Origin: JAVBMJ01 sp031551275
GTDB taxonomy: Bacteria > Bacteroidota > Bacteroidia > Bacteroidales > Rikenellaceae
NCBI GenBank assembly: GCA_031551275.1
Contig: JAVBNX010000017.1
Coordinates: 1 to 64,000, forward strand
DNA length: 64,000 nt
Direction: 5' to 3'
A model generated the notes under the pieces. It saw nothing but the letters and a program-made list of their open reading frames with translations. It was not told the origin of the DNA and did not search any database. A program made the position numbers and the translations under genes. The first letter of the stretch is position 1, and each line of letters opens with the position of its first letter. Shown in pieces: positions 24,060 through 32,046 of this stretch.

Positions 24060-24180
24060 GCTGTGCGGAGAGTGCGGCAGGTTTTGTGCATCGTTCAGTC
24101 TTTCAAACCGCAGCGTACTTATGTACGTGAGGATTTGGAAGCTGAAGGATGTACGAAAGATGCCGTGCTATACGCGCAGC
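24060..24180 (+). repeat. 121-nt structured palindromic element, copy 2
   Basis: Same outer stem and apical hairpin as the copies at 16500 and 41006. The middle stem here is TTTTGTGCATC with GATGTACGAAA, fully paired with two G-U pairs and one U-G. TTCAG pairs with CTGAA and CTTTCAAA with TTTGGAAG. The apical loop is ttat instead of tgaa. It lies 38 bases from the stop of the Omp85-type gene, in antisense orientation to it. Confidence 0.85.
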
Positions 24181-24205
24181 CCACGTTACAGGGGGGAACC
24201 CGGGT

Positions 24206-24233
24206 GTGGAATCGAAATCAATTTCGATTCCAC
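24206..24233 (-). other. 13-bp perfect hairpin across the stop of the Omp85-type gene
   Basis: GTGGAATCGAAAT (24206-24218) pairs with 24221-24233 around a 2-base loop. The stop codon (24218-24220) lies in the loop and the last base of one arm, so the final codons for WNRN are part of the stem. No U-tract follows on the minus strand. Confidence 0.75.
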
Positions 24234-25450
24234 GCGCTGCCGAACGTCAGGTAGTACGAGAAGCCGTCCCGTCCCATTGCTAAATCTACGCCGATGCGTA
24301 GTTTTAGCAATCTCGCGATCAGGTAGCGGCCGCCTACGCCGTAGTTGTAGACCCAGGGGGCGTCGCCGAATTTCGAGTAGTCGTCGAAGGCCTTGCCTAC
24401 GCCGCCGAAGGCGACGGCGCTCCAGCGGCGGGTAAAGTCCCAGCGGTGCTCGTTCTCGAGCACCAACACGCTCTTGCCCTGGTACTTGTTGACGGGTACG
24501 CCGCGCAGGTCGATGTAAGGCTTCAGGTAGAAGGGGGCGTCGGAGACCTGCTGTTCGATGTCGGTCCTCAGCCCGCTCACGAAGCGGCGGCTGCCCCAGG
24601 GGGCGTGGCCTCCGTAGGGGGCGTACCAGAAGGCGGAGGCGAAGAACTGGCCGTATTTGTAGTCGCTGCCCACCACGGGGTTGCTCCACAGACCGTTGAT
24701 GTAGCCCATAAAACCCTTGTTGGGGGTAAAGGTGTTGTCGCGGCTGTCGTACTCGAACTTGAGCCCTAAGCGGGCGACGTTGCTCTTCAACTCCTTGGAG
24801 GTAATCCAATCGGGCATGGGCAGGTCGGAGTGCTTGAGGCTTACCGTGGCGTGGGCGTACATGTAGTTCAGGCCCAGGGTAAAGCGGGGGTTCCACAACT
24901 CCTTGATAAAGGCGGCGTAGATGGGGATGCCCTTGATGTTGAACTCGAAGCCCTCCTCGCCCAGGTTGGGGAAGGTGTGGTAGAAGTCCATGTTTAGGTT
25001 GACGTATCCGGCGAAGAGCTGGTAGCGGGCGTTCCATCGCTTGATGTTGCCGGATGCGCCGCCGCCCACGGCCCAGGTGCCGTTCAGGGTGTAGAAACCG
25101 CCCGCCATGTACATGTTCGGGCTGCGGGGGTAGACCTTGCCCTTGACCGTGCGGGGCTCTACGGGGTCGATGAAGATCGTCGAGAAACCCATGCCGAAGC
25201 CGCCCAGGGCCTGCTCGGTGACGATCATGGGCCAGGGGATAAAGCCGTGTTTGTGGATCAGCCAGTCGCTCACGTCCAATGCCCCATCCAGGGTGTCCTT
25301 GAAGGAGGTCTTCTGTTTGGCCATCTCCTCGACCTGCGCGGAGTAGACCTCGCCGTCGGGGGCGGTACCCAGGATGGTGTAACTATTGGTTTGCCCCTGC
25401 GCCAGACCGCAAGCGAGCAGGGAGATAAGGGCGATCAGAATTTTTTTCAT
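24218..25450 (-). CDS. Omp85/BamA-type outer-membrane beta-barrel, no POTRA
   Basis: Outer-membrane barrel of 410 residues with a signal peptide (MKKILIALISLLACGLAQGQ). It resembles the bacterial surface antigen (D15) barrel: KFEYDSRDNTFTPNKGF near residue 220, then LRGVPVNKYQGKSVL, which corresponds to the RGF loop of Omp85 proteins, and LENEHRWDFTRRW. The C-terminus is aromatic. No POTRA domains precede the barrel; a non-barrel region of about 90 residues does. In Bacteroidetes such short D15 proteins are of unknown role. The start at 25450 is chosen because of the signal peptide. Confidence 0.85.
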   Translation of the reverse strand: MKKILIALISLLACGLAQGQTNSYTILGTAPDGEVYSAQVEEMAKQKTSFKDTLDGALDVSDWLIHKHGFIPWPMIVTEQALGGFGMGFSTIFIDPVEPRTVKGKVYPRSPNMYMAGGFYTLNGTWAVGGGASGNIKRWNARYQLFAGYVNLNMDFYHTFPNLGEEGFEFNIKGIPIYAAFIKELWNPRFTLGLNYMYAHATVSLKHSDLPMPDWITSKELKSNVARLGLKFEYDSRDNTFTPNKGFMGYINGLWSNPVVGSDYKYGQFFASAFWYAPYGGHAPWGSRRFVSGLRTDIEQQVSDAPFYLKPYIDLRGVPVNKYQGKSVLVLENEHRWDFTRRWSAVAFGGVGKAFDDYSKFGDAPWVYNYGVGGRYLIARLLKLRIGVDLAMGRDGFSYYLTFGSAWNRN

Positions 25451-25567
25451 TTTCGATAACTTATAATTAATCAGGAGTGCTCCATCCTTCGTGCCAAAGT
25501 CACAAAACAGTTTGGAATAAAAGTTGATAAGGTATACCCACAGGACGTTCAACTAAATTCCAATACG

Positions 25568-26098
25568 ATGAAAAGAACTGTTTTGCTTGTTTCACTTTTG
25601 CTTTTGTCCCTCTCACCGGTCCTGGGGCAAAAGTGGGCCATATCGACCGACCTGCCCTACTGGGGCGTGGGCGTGGCCAACCTGGATACGGAAATTGCGC
25701 TGGGGAGACACTTTACCCTGGATTTGGCGGGCGGGTACGCCGCCTACAAGGTATTCGATAAACTGGACCTGAAAGAGTCGTGGGGCGTACAACCCGAACT
25801 TCGGTGGTGGCACTGCGAGCGCTTCAACGGACACTACTTCGGCCTGCACGGCCACTACGCCGACTACAACGCGGCGATCAAATCCTCCCGCTACGACGGC
25901 TGGCTGGCCGGCGGGGGTTTGAGCTACGGTTACCAGTGGATACTGGGCAACCGGTGGAACTTCCAGTTCGAGATCGGCGCAGGGTACGCCTACAAGGACT
26001 ACACGAAGCACAACGCCGACGGGACCTCGGTCGACAAGACCAAGAATTACTTCGGGCCCACCAAATTCAACCTGTCGTTCGTATATTTTATCCTCTAA
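25568..26098 (+). CDS. DUF3575 outer-membrane protein
   Basis: Exported protein of 176 residues, signal peptide ending at LGQ (residues 1-19). WAISTDLPYWGVGVANLDTE followed by alternating beta segments, RWWHCERFNGHYFGLHGHY and YGYQWILGNRWNFQFEIGAGY, fits DUF3575, a small predicted barrel. The stop is 3 bases before the next gene, a DUF3868/OmpA-like protein. In other Bacteroidetes this pair usually accompanies fimbrillin genes; no fimbrillin lies beside it here. Confidence 0.88.
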   Translation: MKRTVLLVSLLLLSLSPVLGQKWAISTDLPYWGVGVANLDTEIALGRHFTLDLAGGYAAYKVFDKLDLKESWGVQPELRWWHCERFNGHYFGLHGHYADYNAAIKSSRYDGWLAGGGLSYGYQWILGNRWNFQFEIGAGYAYKDYTKHNADGTSVDKTKNYFGPTKFNLSFVYFIL

Positions 26099-26101
26099 GC
26101 C

Positions 26102-27178
26102 ATGAAAAAATTAGCATTGATCGTACTGTGCGCGGCGGCCGTGAGCGCCTGCGGCGTGAGCAAGCGCATGGAGAAGCGCGAACCGTTGAAAGTAACCCCG
26201 GGCGATGTGGAAGTGATCTTCGACCGCACGCTCGACCCCGTGGTGGCTAACATAGAGTACCAGGTGGAGATCCCCCCGAAATACGTCGCCACGCGGGCGC
26301 AGGTCATCCTGCAACCCCTTCTGACCGACGGGCGCAACGTCTACCGGTTGACCCCGCTGAAGGTCAACGGCAAGACCTATGAGAAGCTGGAGCGGCGCAA
26401 GGTCTTCTTCGGCGAGGAGTTTCCCCGGATCATGAAGCGCGAAATGGATATCGTGGAGGGCAAAAACGGCACCGTGGTCAAACTCTCCGACGCGATCCCC
26501 TTCGAGCCGTGGATGGCGGACGCCAAACTCTTCGTCAACCAGTACTACGCCGCGTGCGGCGTCGTGCATCCCAAAAGCTCGACCCTGCTGGCCGAAAATG
26601 TGAAGCTCCTCGTTCCCGAGCCGATCGTCGTCGAAAGGCCGGTGGTGGTCGTGGTCGAGGCCGCACCCGTGGTCCACAAGCGCGAGTATGTGGTCGGTTT
26701 GAACTACCGTGTCGGCAGCGCGGTAATCGACCCCGCGCTGGACGCCAACAAGCAGGTTTTGGACGGATTGAAGAGCTTTATGGGCGGCTTTGTCAACGAC
26801 AAGCACAAGGCGATCGACCACGTGGTGGTCATCGGTTACGGCTCGCCGGACGGCCCCTACGCCCTGAACAAGAAACTCTCGGCCGAGCGGGCGCAAAAGG
26901 TGCGTGAATACCTGCTCGCCAACTACAAGAGCCTCAAACCCGCGTCGGTAGAGCACAGGAACGTGGCTGAGGATTGGGACGGGCTGAGGATCCTGATCGA
27001 GGGCAGCTCCCTGCAGGCCAAACAGGACGTGCTCAGGATCATCGACTCGAGCCAGACGCCCGACACCAAGGAGGCCGAACTCAAGAAGATGGGTGCGACC
27101 TACCACGAATTGGCGCAGAAGTACCTGCCCGAGCTGCGCAAAGTGGTCGTACAGGTCTATTACACCAAGACCGAATAG
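26102..27178 (+). CDS. DUF3868 lipoprotein with OmpA-like C-terminus
   Basis: Envelope lipoprotein of 358 residues; lipobox AVSACG near residue 17. Residues 30-190 match the DUF3868 layout. Residues 190-358 form an OmpA-like peptidoglycan-binding part: YRVGSAVIDPALDANKQVL, then GYGSPDGPYALNKKLSAERA, which is a variant of the usual NxxLSxxRA. A region of Val/Val repeats (VERPVVVVVEAAPVVHKRE) links the halves. The closing EDWDGLRILIE to LPELRKVVVQVYY block recurs in the protein at 5426-7117. Coexpressed with DUF3575 and ended by a terminator. Confidence 0.88.
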   Translation: MKKLALIVLCAAAVSACGVSKRMEKREPLKVTPGDVEVIFDRTLDPVVANIEYQVEIPPKYVATRAQVILQPLLTDGRNVYRLTPLKVNGKTYEKLERRKVFFGEEFPRIMKREMDIVEGKNGTVVKLSDAIPFEPWMADAKLFVNQYYAACGVVHPKSSTLLAENVKLLVPEPIVVERPVVVVVEAAPVVHKREYVVGLNYRVGSAVIDPALDANKQVLDGLKSFMGGFVNDKHKAIDHVVVIGYGSPDGPYALNKKLSAERAQKVREYLLANYKSLKPASVEHRNVAEDWDGLRILIEGSSLQAKQDVLRIIDSSQTPDTKEAELKKMGATYHELAQKYLPELRKVVVQVYYTKTE

Positions 27179-27197
27179 GGTTTTAACCCTTAGCTTT

Positions 27198-27226
27198 AAG
27201 CGGGGCTGCAGGGATGCGGCCCCGCT
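27198..27226 (+). terminator. Terminator of the DUF3575-DUF3868 unit
   Basis: AAGCGGGGC-GCA and its complement enclose a short loop, followed on the plus strand by TTGTTTTT. It lies 20 bases after the stop at 27178. Confidence 0.8.
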
Positions 27227-27291
27227 TGTTTTTCGTTTTGGGAATCTGGTTCAAATGTTGTAACTTGCAACGCACTAAAAGCCCGCAGGGG

Positions 27292-29256
27292 ATGAGAAAA
27301 CTTTACGCGCTATTCTCCATATTGTTGGCCTGTTTGTCTTTACAGGCCCAACCCGACCAGACCGTGCGCTGGGGCGAACCCCGCGTATCCAAAACGGACG
27401 ACGGGGCGTGGAAAGTGGAGATCACGGCCCGGATCACTCCCGGGTGGCACATATACGACCTGGGGCCCTACGCCGAAGGCGGGCCTACCGCCACCTCGCT
27501 CAAGCTCGAGGGCGTGACGGCGGAGGGGGCGAATTACGCCCTTTCTGAACCTGTAAGGAAATACGACGAGGGGTTCCTGATGGAGATCGGGTCCTTCTAC
27601 GGGGAAGTAACCATAGGGCAGGTTTTCAGGCTGCAAGGCAAACAGACCGTAACGGGAGAATTGGCGTGGATGGCGTGCAGCGAGACGAGTTGCACGCCTC
27701 CGGCTTATCAGCAGGTCACCTTCGAGGCGGGCGACGCGGATTCGACGGCGGGACCGGCGGGCAATTCGGCGGATATGGCGGGTTCCGGGCCGGACTCCGG
27801 GCGGTCGCTATGGTCGTATATCGTCGAGGCGATCCTTTGGGGGTTTGCGGCGTTGCTGACGCCCTGCGTCTTCCCGATGGTGCCGATGACCGTTTCTTTT
27901 TTTTTGAAAAAGGCCGGGGATCCCCGCAAGGGACGGGTTCTGGCGGGGGCGTTCGGGCTCTCGATCGTTTTGCTCTATACGCTGCCCATCGCGGCGATCA
28001 TATTGATCACGAGGGCTGTCGGCGGCGTGACCGTCACGGCCGATATATTCAACTGGCTGGCTACCCACTGGCTACCCAACGTGATCTTCTTTATCGTGTT
28101 CATGCTCTTCGCGGCCTCGTTCTTCGGGGCGTTCGAGATCACGCTGCCCTCGAAATGGACGACGCGTACCGACGCGAAGGCCGAGAGCGGCGGTTGGGCG
28201 GGGATGTTCTTCCTGGCGCTGACGCTGGTTTTGGTCTCCTTTTCCTGCACGGGGCCGTTGGTGGGCAATGTGGTCATCAAGTCGGTCGCCGGGGAGTTCT
28301 GGATGCCGATCGTTACCATGTTCGCCTTTGCGGTGGCCTTCGCGCTCCCCTTCGTGGCGCTGGCGTTGTTTCCCGCGCTGTTGGACAAACTACCCAAAAG
28401 TGGCGGCTGGCTCAATAATTTCAAGGTCACGATCGGGTTTGTGGAGGTGGCGCTGGGGTTGAAATTCCTCAGCGTGGCCGACCAGACCTACCACTGGGGC
28501 ATACTCGACCGGGAAGTTTACCTGGCGATCTGGATCGTGGTGTTCAGCCTGATGGGGCTCTATTTTTTGGGAAAGATACGGTTCGAAGCGGACTCCAAAG
28601 TCGAGCACCTGACCGTGACGCGGCTGTTTCTGGCCATCGCGACTTTCAGTTTCGTGGTCTACCTCGTTCCCGGGATGTGGGGTGCGCCCCTCAAGGGGAT
28701 TTCGGGGTATTTGCCGCCCATGAGCTCGCAGGATTTTGTGGCGGGGGGCGGCGGCGGTTCCGAGACGCAGCAGGCGGCGGAATCGGGGCCGAAAAAGAGC
28801 TATTCGGAGTTCCTGCACGCACCTTACGGGTTGGATGCCTACTTCGTGATGGAAGAGGGCGAAAAAGCGGCCACGGAGGCTAAAAAGCCGTTGCTGGTCG
28901 ATGTGACGGGGCACGGGTGCGTCAACTGCCGGGAGATGGAAGCCAAGGTCTGGAGCGATCCCGAGGTGCTCAAACGGCTGAAAGAGGATTTTGTGATGGT
29001 CATGCTCTATACCGACGACAAAAAAAACGCGCCCAGGGAGCACTGGGTCACGCTGCCCTCGGGGAGCGTGCTCAAGTCGATCGGGCGCATCAACGCCAGG
29101 CTGGCGGCCGGGCGTTTCGGGGTCAGTGCGCAGCCCGCGTACCTGATCCTCGGGGCGGACGGCAGGCCTTTGTTACCGGCCAGGGGGTACGATTTGAGTG
29201 TGGCAGGATTCGTGGGATTCCTCGACCAGGGGATAAAACTGTATTATGAAGAGTAA
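27292..29256 (+). CDS. dsbD: Thiol:disulfide interchange protein DsbD
   Basis: Moves electrons from cytoplasmic thioredoxin to periplasmic proteins. The 654 residues show all three parts: signal peptide (1-18) and an N-terminal alpha domain to about residue 150, a membrane domain with the Cys pair Cys192 (TPCVFPM) and Cys319 (FSCTGP), and a C-terminal thioredoxin-like domain with CxxC at Cys543-Cys546 (HGCVNCREME). The start MRKLYALFSI at 27292 gives the signal peptide. It overlaps the next gene by 11 bases. Confidence 0.93.
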   Translation: MRKLYALFSILLACLSLQAQPDQTVRWGEPRVSKTDDGAWKVEITARITPGWHIYDLGPYAEGGPTATSLKLEGVTAEGANYALSEPVRKYDEGFLMEIGSFYGEVTIGQVFRLQGKQTVTGELAWMACSETSCTPPAYQQVTFEAGDADSTAGPAGNSADMAGSGPDSGRSLWSYIVEAILWGFAALLTPCVFPMVPMTVSFFLKKAGDPRKGRVLAGAFGLSIVLLYTLPIAAIILITRAVGGVTVTADIFNWLATHWLPNVIFFIVFMLFAASFFGAFEITLPSKWTTRTDAKAESGGWAGMFFLALTLVLVSFSCTGPLVGNVVIKSVAGEFWMPIVTMFAFAVAFALPFVALALFPALLDKLPKSGGWLNNFKVTIGFVEVALGLKFLSVADQTYHWGILDREVYLAIWIVVFSLMGLYFLGKIRFEADSKVEHLTVTRLFLAIATFSFVVYLVPGMWGAPLKGISGYLPPMSSQDFVAGGGGGSETQQAAESGPKKSYSEFLHAPYGLDAYFVMEEGEKAATEAKKPLLVDVTGHGCVNCREMEAKVWSDPEVLKRLKEDFVMVMLYTDDKKNAPREHWVTLPSGSVLKSIGRINARLAAGRFGVSAQPAYLILGADGRPLLPARGYDLSVAGFVGFLDQGIKLYYEE

Positions 29257-30436
29257 AGGTGAAAAAAACGCCGCGGGAGCGCCCATCGGACGCATAACCA
29301 TAGTGGGGCCCGCGTATCCCTACCGGGGCGGGCTGGCGTCGATCATGGAGATCATGGCGCGCACCTTCAAGGCCCGGGGGGCGAAGGTGGACATCAGGAC
29401 CTTCACGCTCCAATACCCGGGGTTTCTGTTCCCGGGCAAGAGCCAGTACTCGGAGTCGGCCCCGCCGGACGACCTGGTCATCAAACGGAGTGTCAACACT
29501 GTCAACCCCTTTAACTGGGTGCGGCAGGGATTCAGGATACGCAGGCAACAGCCCGATATGGTCTTTTTCAAGTACTGGACGCCCTTTATGGCCCCGTGCT
29601 TCGGGACCATCGCGCGCATCGCGCGGAGCAACGGGCACACCAAGGCCATCGTGCAGTTGGACAACATCGAGCCCCACGAGCACCACTTCTGCGACAAGGC
29701 GCTGAACAAGTATTTTATCGGGAGCATGGACGGCTTTATATACATGTCCCGGCAGGTAGGCGCGGAGCTCAAAGCGCTGAACAAGAAGAAGCGTCCCGCC
29801 CTCTTCTCGCCCCACCCCCTGTTCGTCAACTTCGGGGAGAAACTCGACCGCAAGGAGGCGTGCATGCACCTTGACCTCGACCCGGAGTTCTCGTACGTCA
29901 TGTTCTTCGGGATCGTCAGGGATTACAAGGGGTTGGACCTGCTGCTGGATGCGTGGGCCCTGCTCAAGGAGGAGGGGCAAACCGCACGCAAGAAGCTGAT
30001 CATCGCGGGCGAGTTCTACTACAACAAGGGGAATTACGTCGATATGATCGTCGAAAAGGGGCTGGTGGACGATATCGTGCTGCACGACTACTTTATTAGG
30101 GACGACCTGGTCAGGTACTTCTTCTCGGCCGCCGACCTGCTCGTGCAGCCCTACAAAAGCGCGACGCAGAGCGGCGTGACCCAGATCGCCTACCACTTCG
30201 AGCTGCCGATGGTGGTAACCGACGTGGGCGGGTTGGCGGAGATCGTGCCGGACGATATAACCGGCTTCGTGGTGCCGCCCGAGGCAGGGGCCATTGCCGG
30301 GGCCATCACCAGGTTCTTCGAGCGCGGAGTGGCCTCGCGGCTGGCGCGCAACATGGCCAAGGAAAAAACCCGGTTCAGCTGGGAGGCGATGGCCGACAAG
30401 GTCGAGGAGGTAATGGCGGGGAAGAATGATTTATAA
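29246..30436 (+). CDS. GT-B glycosyltransferase (family 4 type)
   Basis: Cytoplasmic sugar transferase of 396 residues. The N-terminal half has GRITIVGPAYPYRGGLASIME near residue 14. The C-terminal half carries FFGIVRDYKGLDLLLDAW (near residue 220), then the Ser/Gln-rich SATQSGVTQIAYHFELPMVVTDVGG nucleotide-sugar region and TGFVVPPE. This is the common layout of GT4 enzymes. The start overlaps the end of dsbD by 11 bases, so they are translationally coupled. Donor and acceptor are unknown. Confidence 0.88.
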   Translation: MKSKGEKNAAGAPIGRITIVGPAYPYRGGLASIMEIMARTFKARGAKVDIRTFTLQYPGFLFPGKSQYSESAPPDDLVIKRSVNTVNPFNWVRQGFRIRRQQPDMVFFKYWTPFMAPCFGTIARIARSNGHTKAIVQLDNIEPHEHHFCDKALNKYFIGSMDGFIYMSRQVGAELKALNKKKRPALFSPHPLFVNFGEKLDRKEACMHLDLDPEFSYVMFFGIVRDYKGLDLLLDAWALLKEEGQTARKKLIIAGEFYYNKGNYVDMIVEKGLVDDIVLHDYFIRDDLVRYFFSAADLLVQPYKSATQSGVTQIAYHFELPMVVTDVGGLAEIVPDDITGFVVPPEAGAIAGAITRFFERGVASRLARNMAKEKTRFSWEAMADKVEEVMAGKNDL

Positions 30437-30497
30437 AGATCCAGGCCGAAAACTAACCCTAAGCGATACGTTTCCGGCAGTGTGCCGGGTATAAAAC

Positions 30498-30528
30498 AAG
30501 AAAGGCTGCCTATTTGGCAGCCTTTCTT
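30498..30528. terminator. Bidirectional terminator between GT-B gene and susD
   Basis: AAGAAAGGCTGCC and its exact complement with a 5-base loop; T-rich and A-rich ends serve both strands. It sits in the 106-base gap of two convergent genes. Confidence 0.85.
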
Positions 30529-30542
30529 GATTATCCTGAATA

Positions 30543-32024
30543 TTACCTCACGTAGGATTCCTTGGATTGGAACCACATCATATCACTAACCAGATAGGCA
30601 GCGCCACCCGGTTTGCTGGGTACCGAGGGGTTCACATTCGTCTCACGGGTAGGGTACGGCAGGCGATAAAAAGCGGTTGCCATCGACCTGGCCGGAGCGG
30701 TAAGCATCGGGTATGCCATACGGCGCTGCGTATTCCACGCGTCCATCGGATAGTTCATGGAGGCGATACGCATCTGGATAGCCAGATTCTGAAGGGCATC
30801 CTGCTCACTCGTGAAAGCAGAAAGAGAATTGGCGAAACCGTTGGCGTCACTCAGATCAAGACCCTGGAAAACACAGGATTGAATGACACCGGCCTTGTAA
30901 TAGTTGAAAGCAGTCGCCAAATTTTGCGCAACCCCCAAGCCGCGGGCATACGCCTCGGCAATCAGGAAGTTAGATTCCCATGCAGAGAACACAATATCGG
31001 GAGCATCTGCCGGACAAACCGTGATGTTGATCTGGGAGCATGCCGCATAATAGTAGTTGCCGATTTTAACCAAGGGTACATCGACAGTCGACTTGAGCCC
31101 TACGTAAGTTCCCGGCTCCGTTTCTGATTCGGTAAAGTAGACCGGCAAACGGGGGTCGTCGATAGCAACCATGGGATCCACTACCGTATAGTGCGGGAAC
31201 ATATAATTGAAGACTTCGCCCTCCGCATCGCCGTATTCATACTCCAAACGCCATGTCGGATTCTGGCTGCCTTCCGTCGTATAGAAGGGAAACAGCATCT
31301 GGTCGCTATTCAATGTGATCAAGCCACCGGCCTGAACCATTGCACCGATCTGGGCCGCCTTGGAGTTGTCTTTGTCGACCATCGTCATAAGAACCCTCAA
31401 CTTGAGCGACTTGCCGAACTTAGCCCATTTATCCATATCACCCTTATAATAGATATCATAGTTGGTAATGGCAACGGATTCGTCATCGATCAGGGACAAG
31501 GCCTCGTCGATCATTCCAATGACACCATTCAAAATGTCCTGCTGGGCATCGAAAGCAGGCGTGCGGGAAGCCTCGATATTGCAAGCCTCGGAGAACGGTA
31601 TATCACCATAGATCATGGTCAGAGAATAGAATACCGAAGCGCGGAGCAACATACATTGTGCGACGGTATTGTTCTGGCCTCCGGTTTCCTGTGCTGTTTT
31701 GATCGCCACATTAAGGTTCTCCGCTACGTTGGCATAACCGGCAACCCAAATATTACCCGGAGCGTAATCGCCAAAGTCGTAATACGCCTCGGTCCAACCG
31801 CCGTATCGGCCGCCGTCAGCAAGAACCTGACCGCCCATCGAGAAGGCGAAATAAGAGTCGCCGCCTGCACGGGTCGCGGACCAGCACACAGCGGAGTAGT
31901 TGAACAGATAACCTGCCTCAACGGTCGTCGAGGCATAGGGATTGGTATTGATATCGAGCCAGTTGGAGCAAGAACCCAACGTGAGGGTCATTGCGAGTGC
32001 CGGTATGATTAGTATCTTTTTCAT
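30543..32024 (-). CDS. SusD/RagB family nutrient-binding lipoprotein (SusD-like_2)
   Basis: Surface glycan- or peptide-binding lipoprotein, 493 residues, lipobox TLGSCSNWLD near residue 19. The SusD fold is shown by DINTNPYASTTV, the TPR-like region with AQCMLLRASVFYSLTMIYGDIPFSEA, and the C-terminal RIASMNYPMDAWNTQRRMAYP segment with the family WNTxRR motif. It lies 22 bases after the susC-type gene. No glycoside hydrolase or regulator flanks the pair, so the substrate cannot be inferred. Confidence 0.92.
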   Translation of the reverse strand: MKKILIIPALAMTLTLGSCSNWLDINTNPYASTTVEAGYLFNYSAVCWSATRAGGDSYFAFSMGGQVLADGGRYGGWTEAYYDFGDYAPGNIWVAGYANVAENLNVAIKTAQETGGQNNTVAQCMLLRASVFYSLTMIYGDIPFSEACNIEASRTPAFDAQQDILNGVIGMIDEALSLIDDESVAITNYDIYYKGDMDKWAKFGKSLKLRVLMTMVDKDNSKAAQIGAMVQAGGLITLNSDQMLFPFYTTEGSQNPTWRLEYEYGDAEGEVFNYMFPHYTVVDPMVAIDDPRLPVYFTESETEPGTYVGLKSTVDVPLVKIGNYYYAACSQINITVCPADAPDIVFSAWESNFLIAEAYARGLGVAQNLATAFNYYKAGVIQSCVFQGLDLSDANGFANSLSAFTSEQDALQNLAIQMRIASMNYPMDAWNTQRRMAYPMLTAPARSMATAFYRLPYPTRETNVNPSVPSKPGGAAYLVSDMMWFQSKESYVR

Positions 32025-32046
32025 CTTGATTCCGAATTATTATGGA

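Noticed and set aside
24003..24254. An open frame across copy 2 of the palindrome whose peptide (with KPQRT and VREDLEA) is nearly the same in copies 1 and 3.
   Set aside because: All frames are conserved because the DNA is. Differences between copies keep base pairing rather than the peptide, and no start context or promoter is seen.
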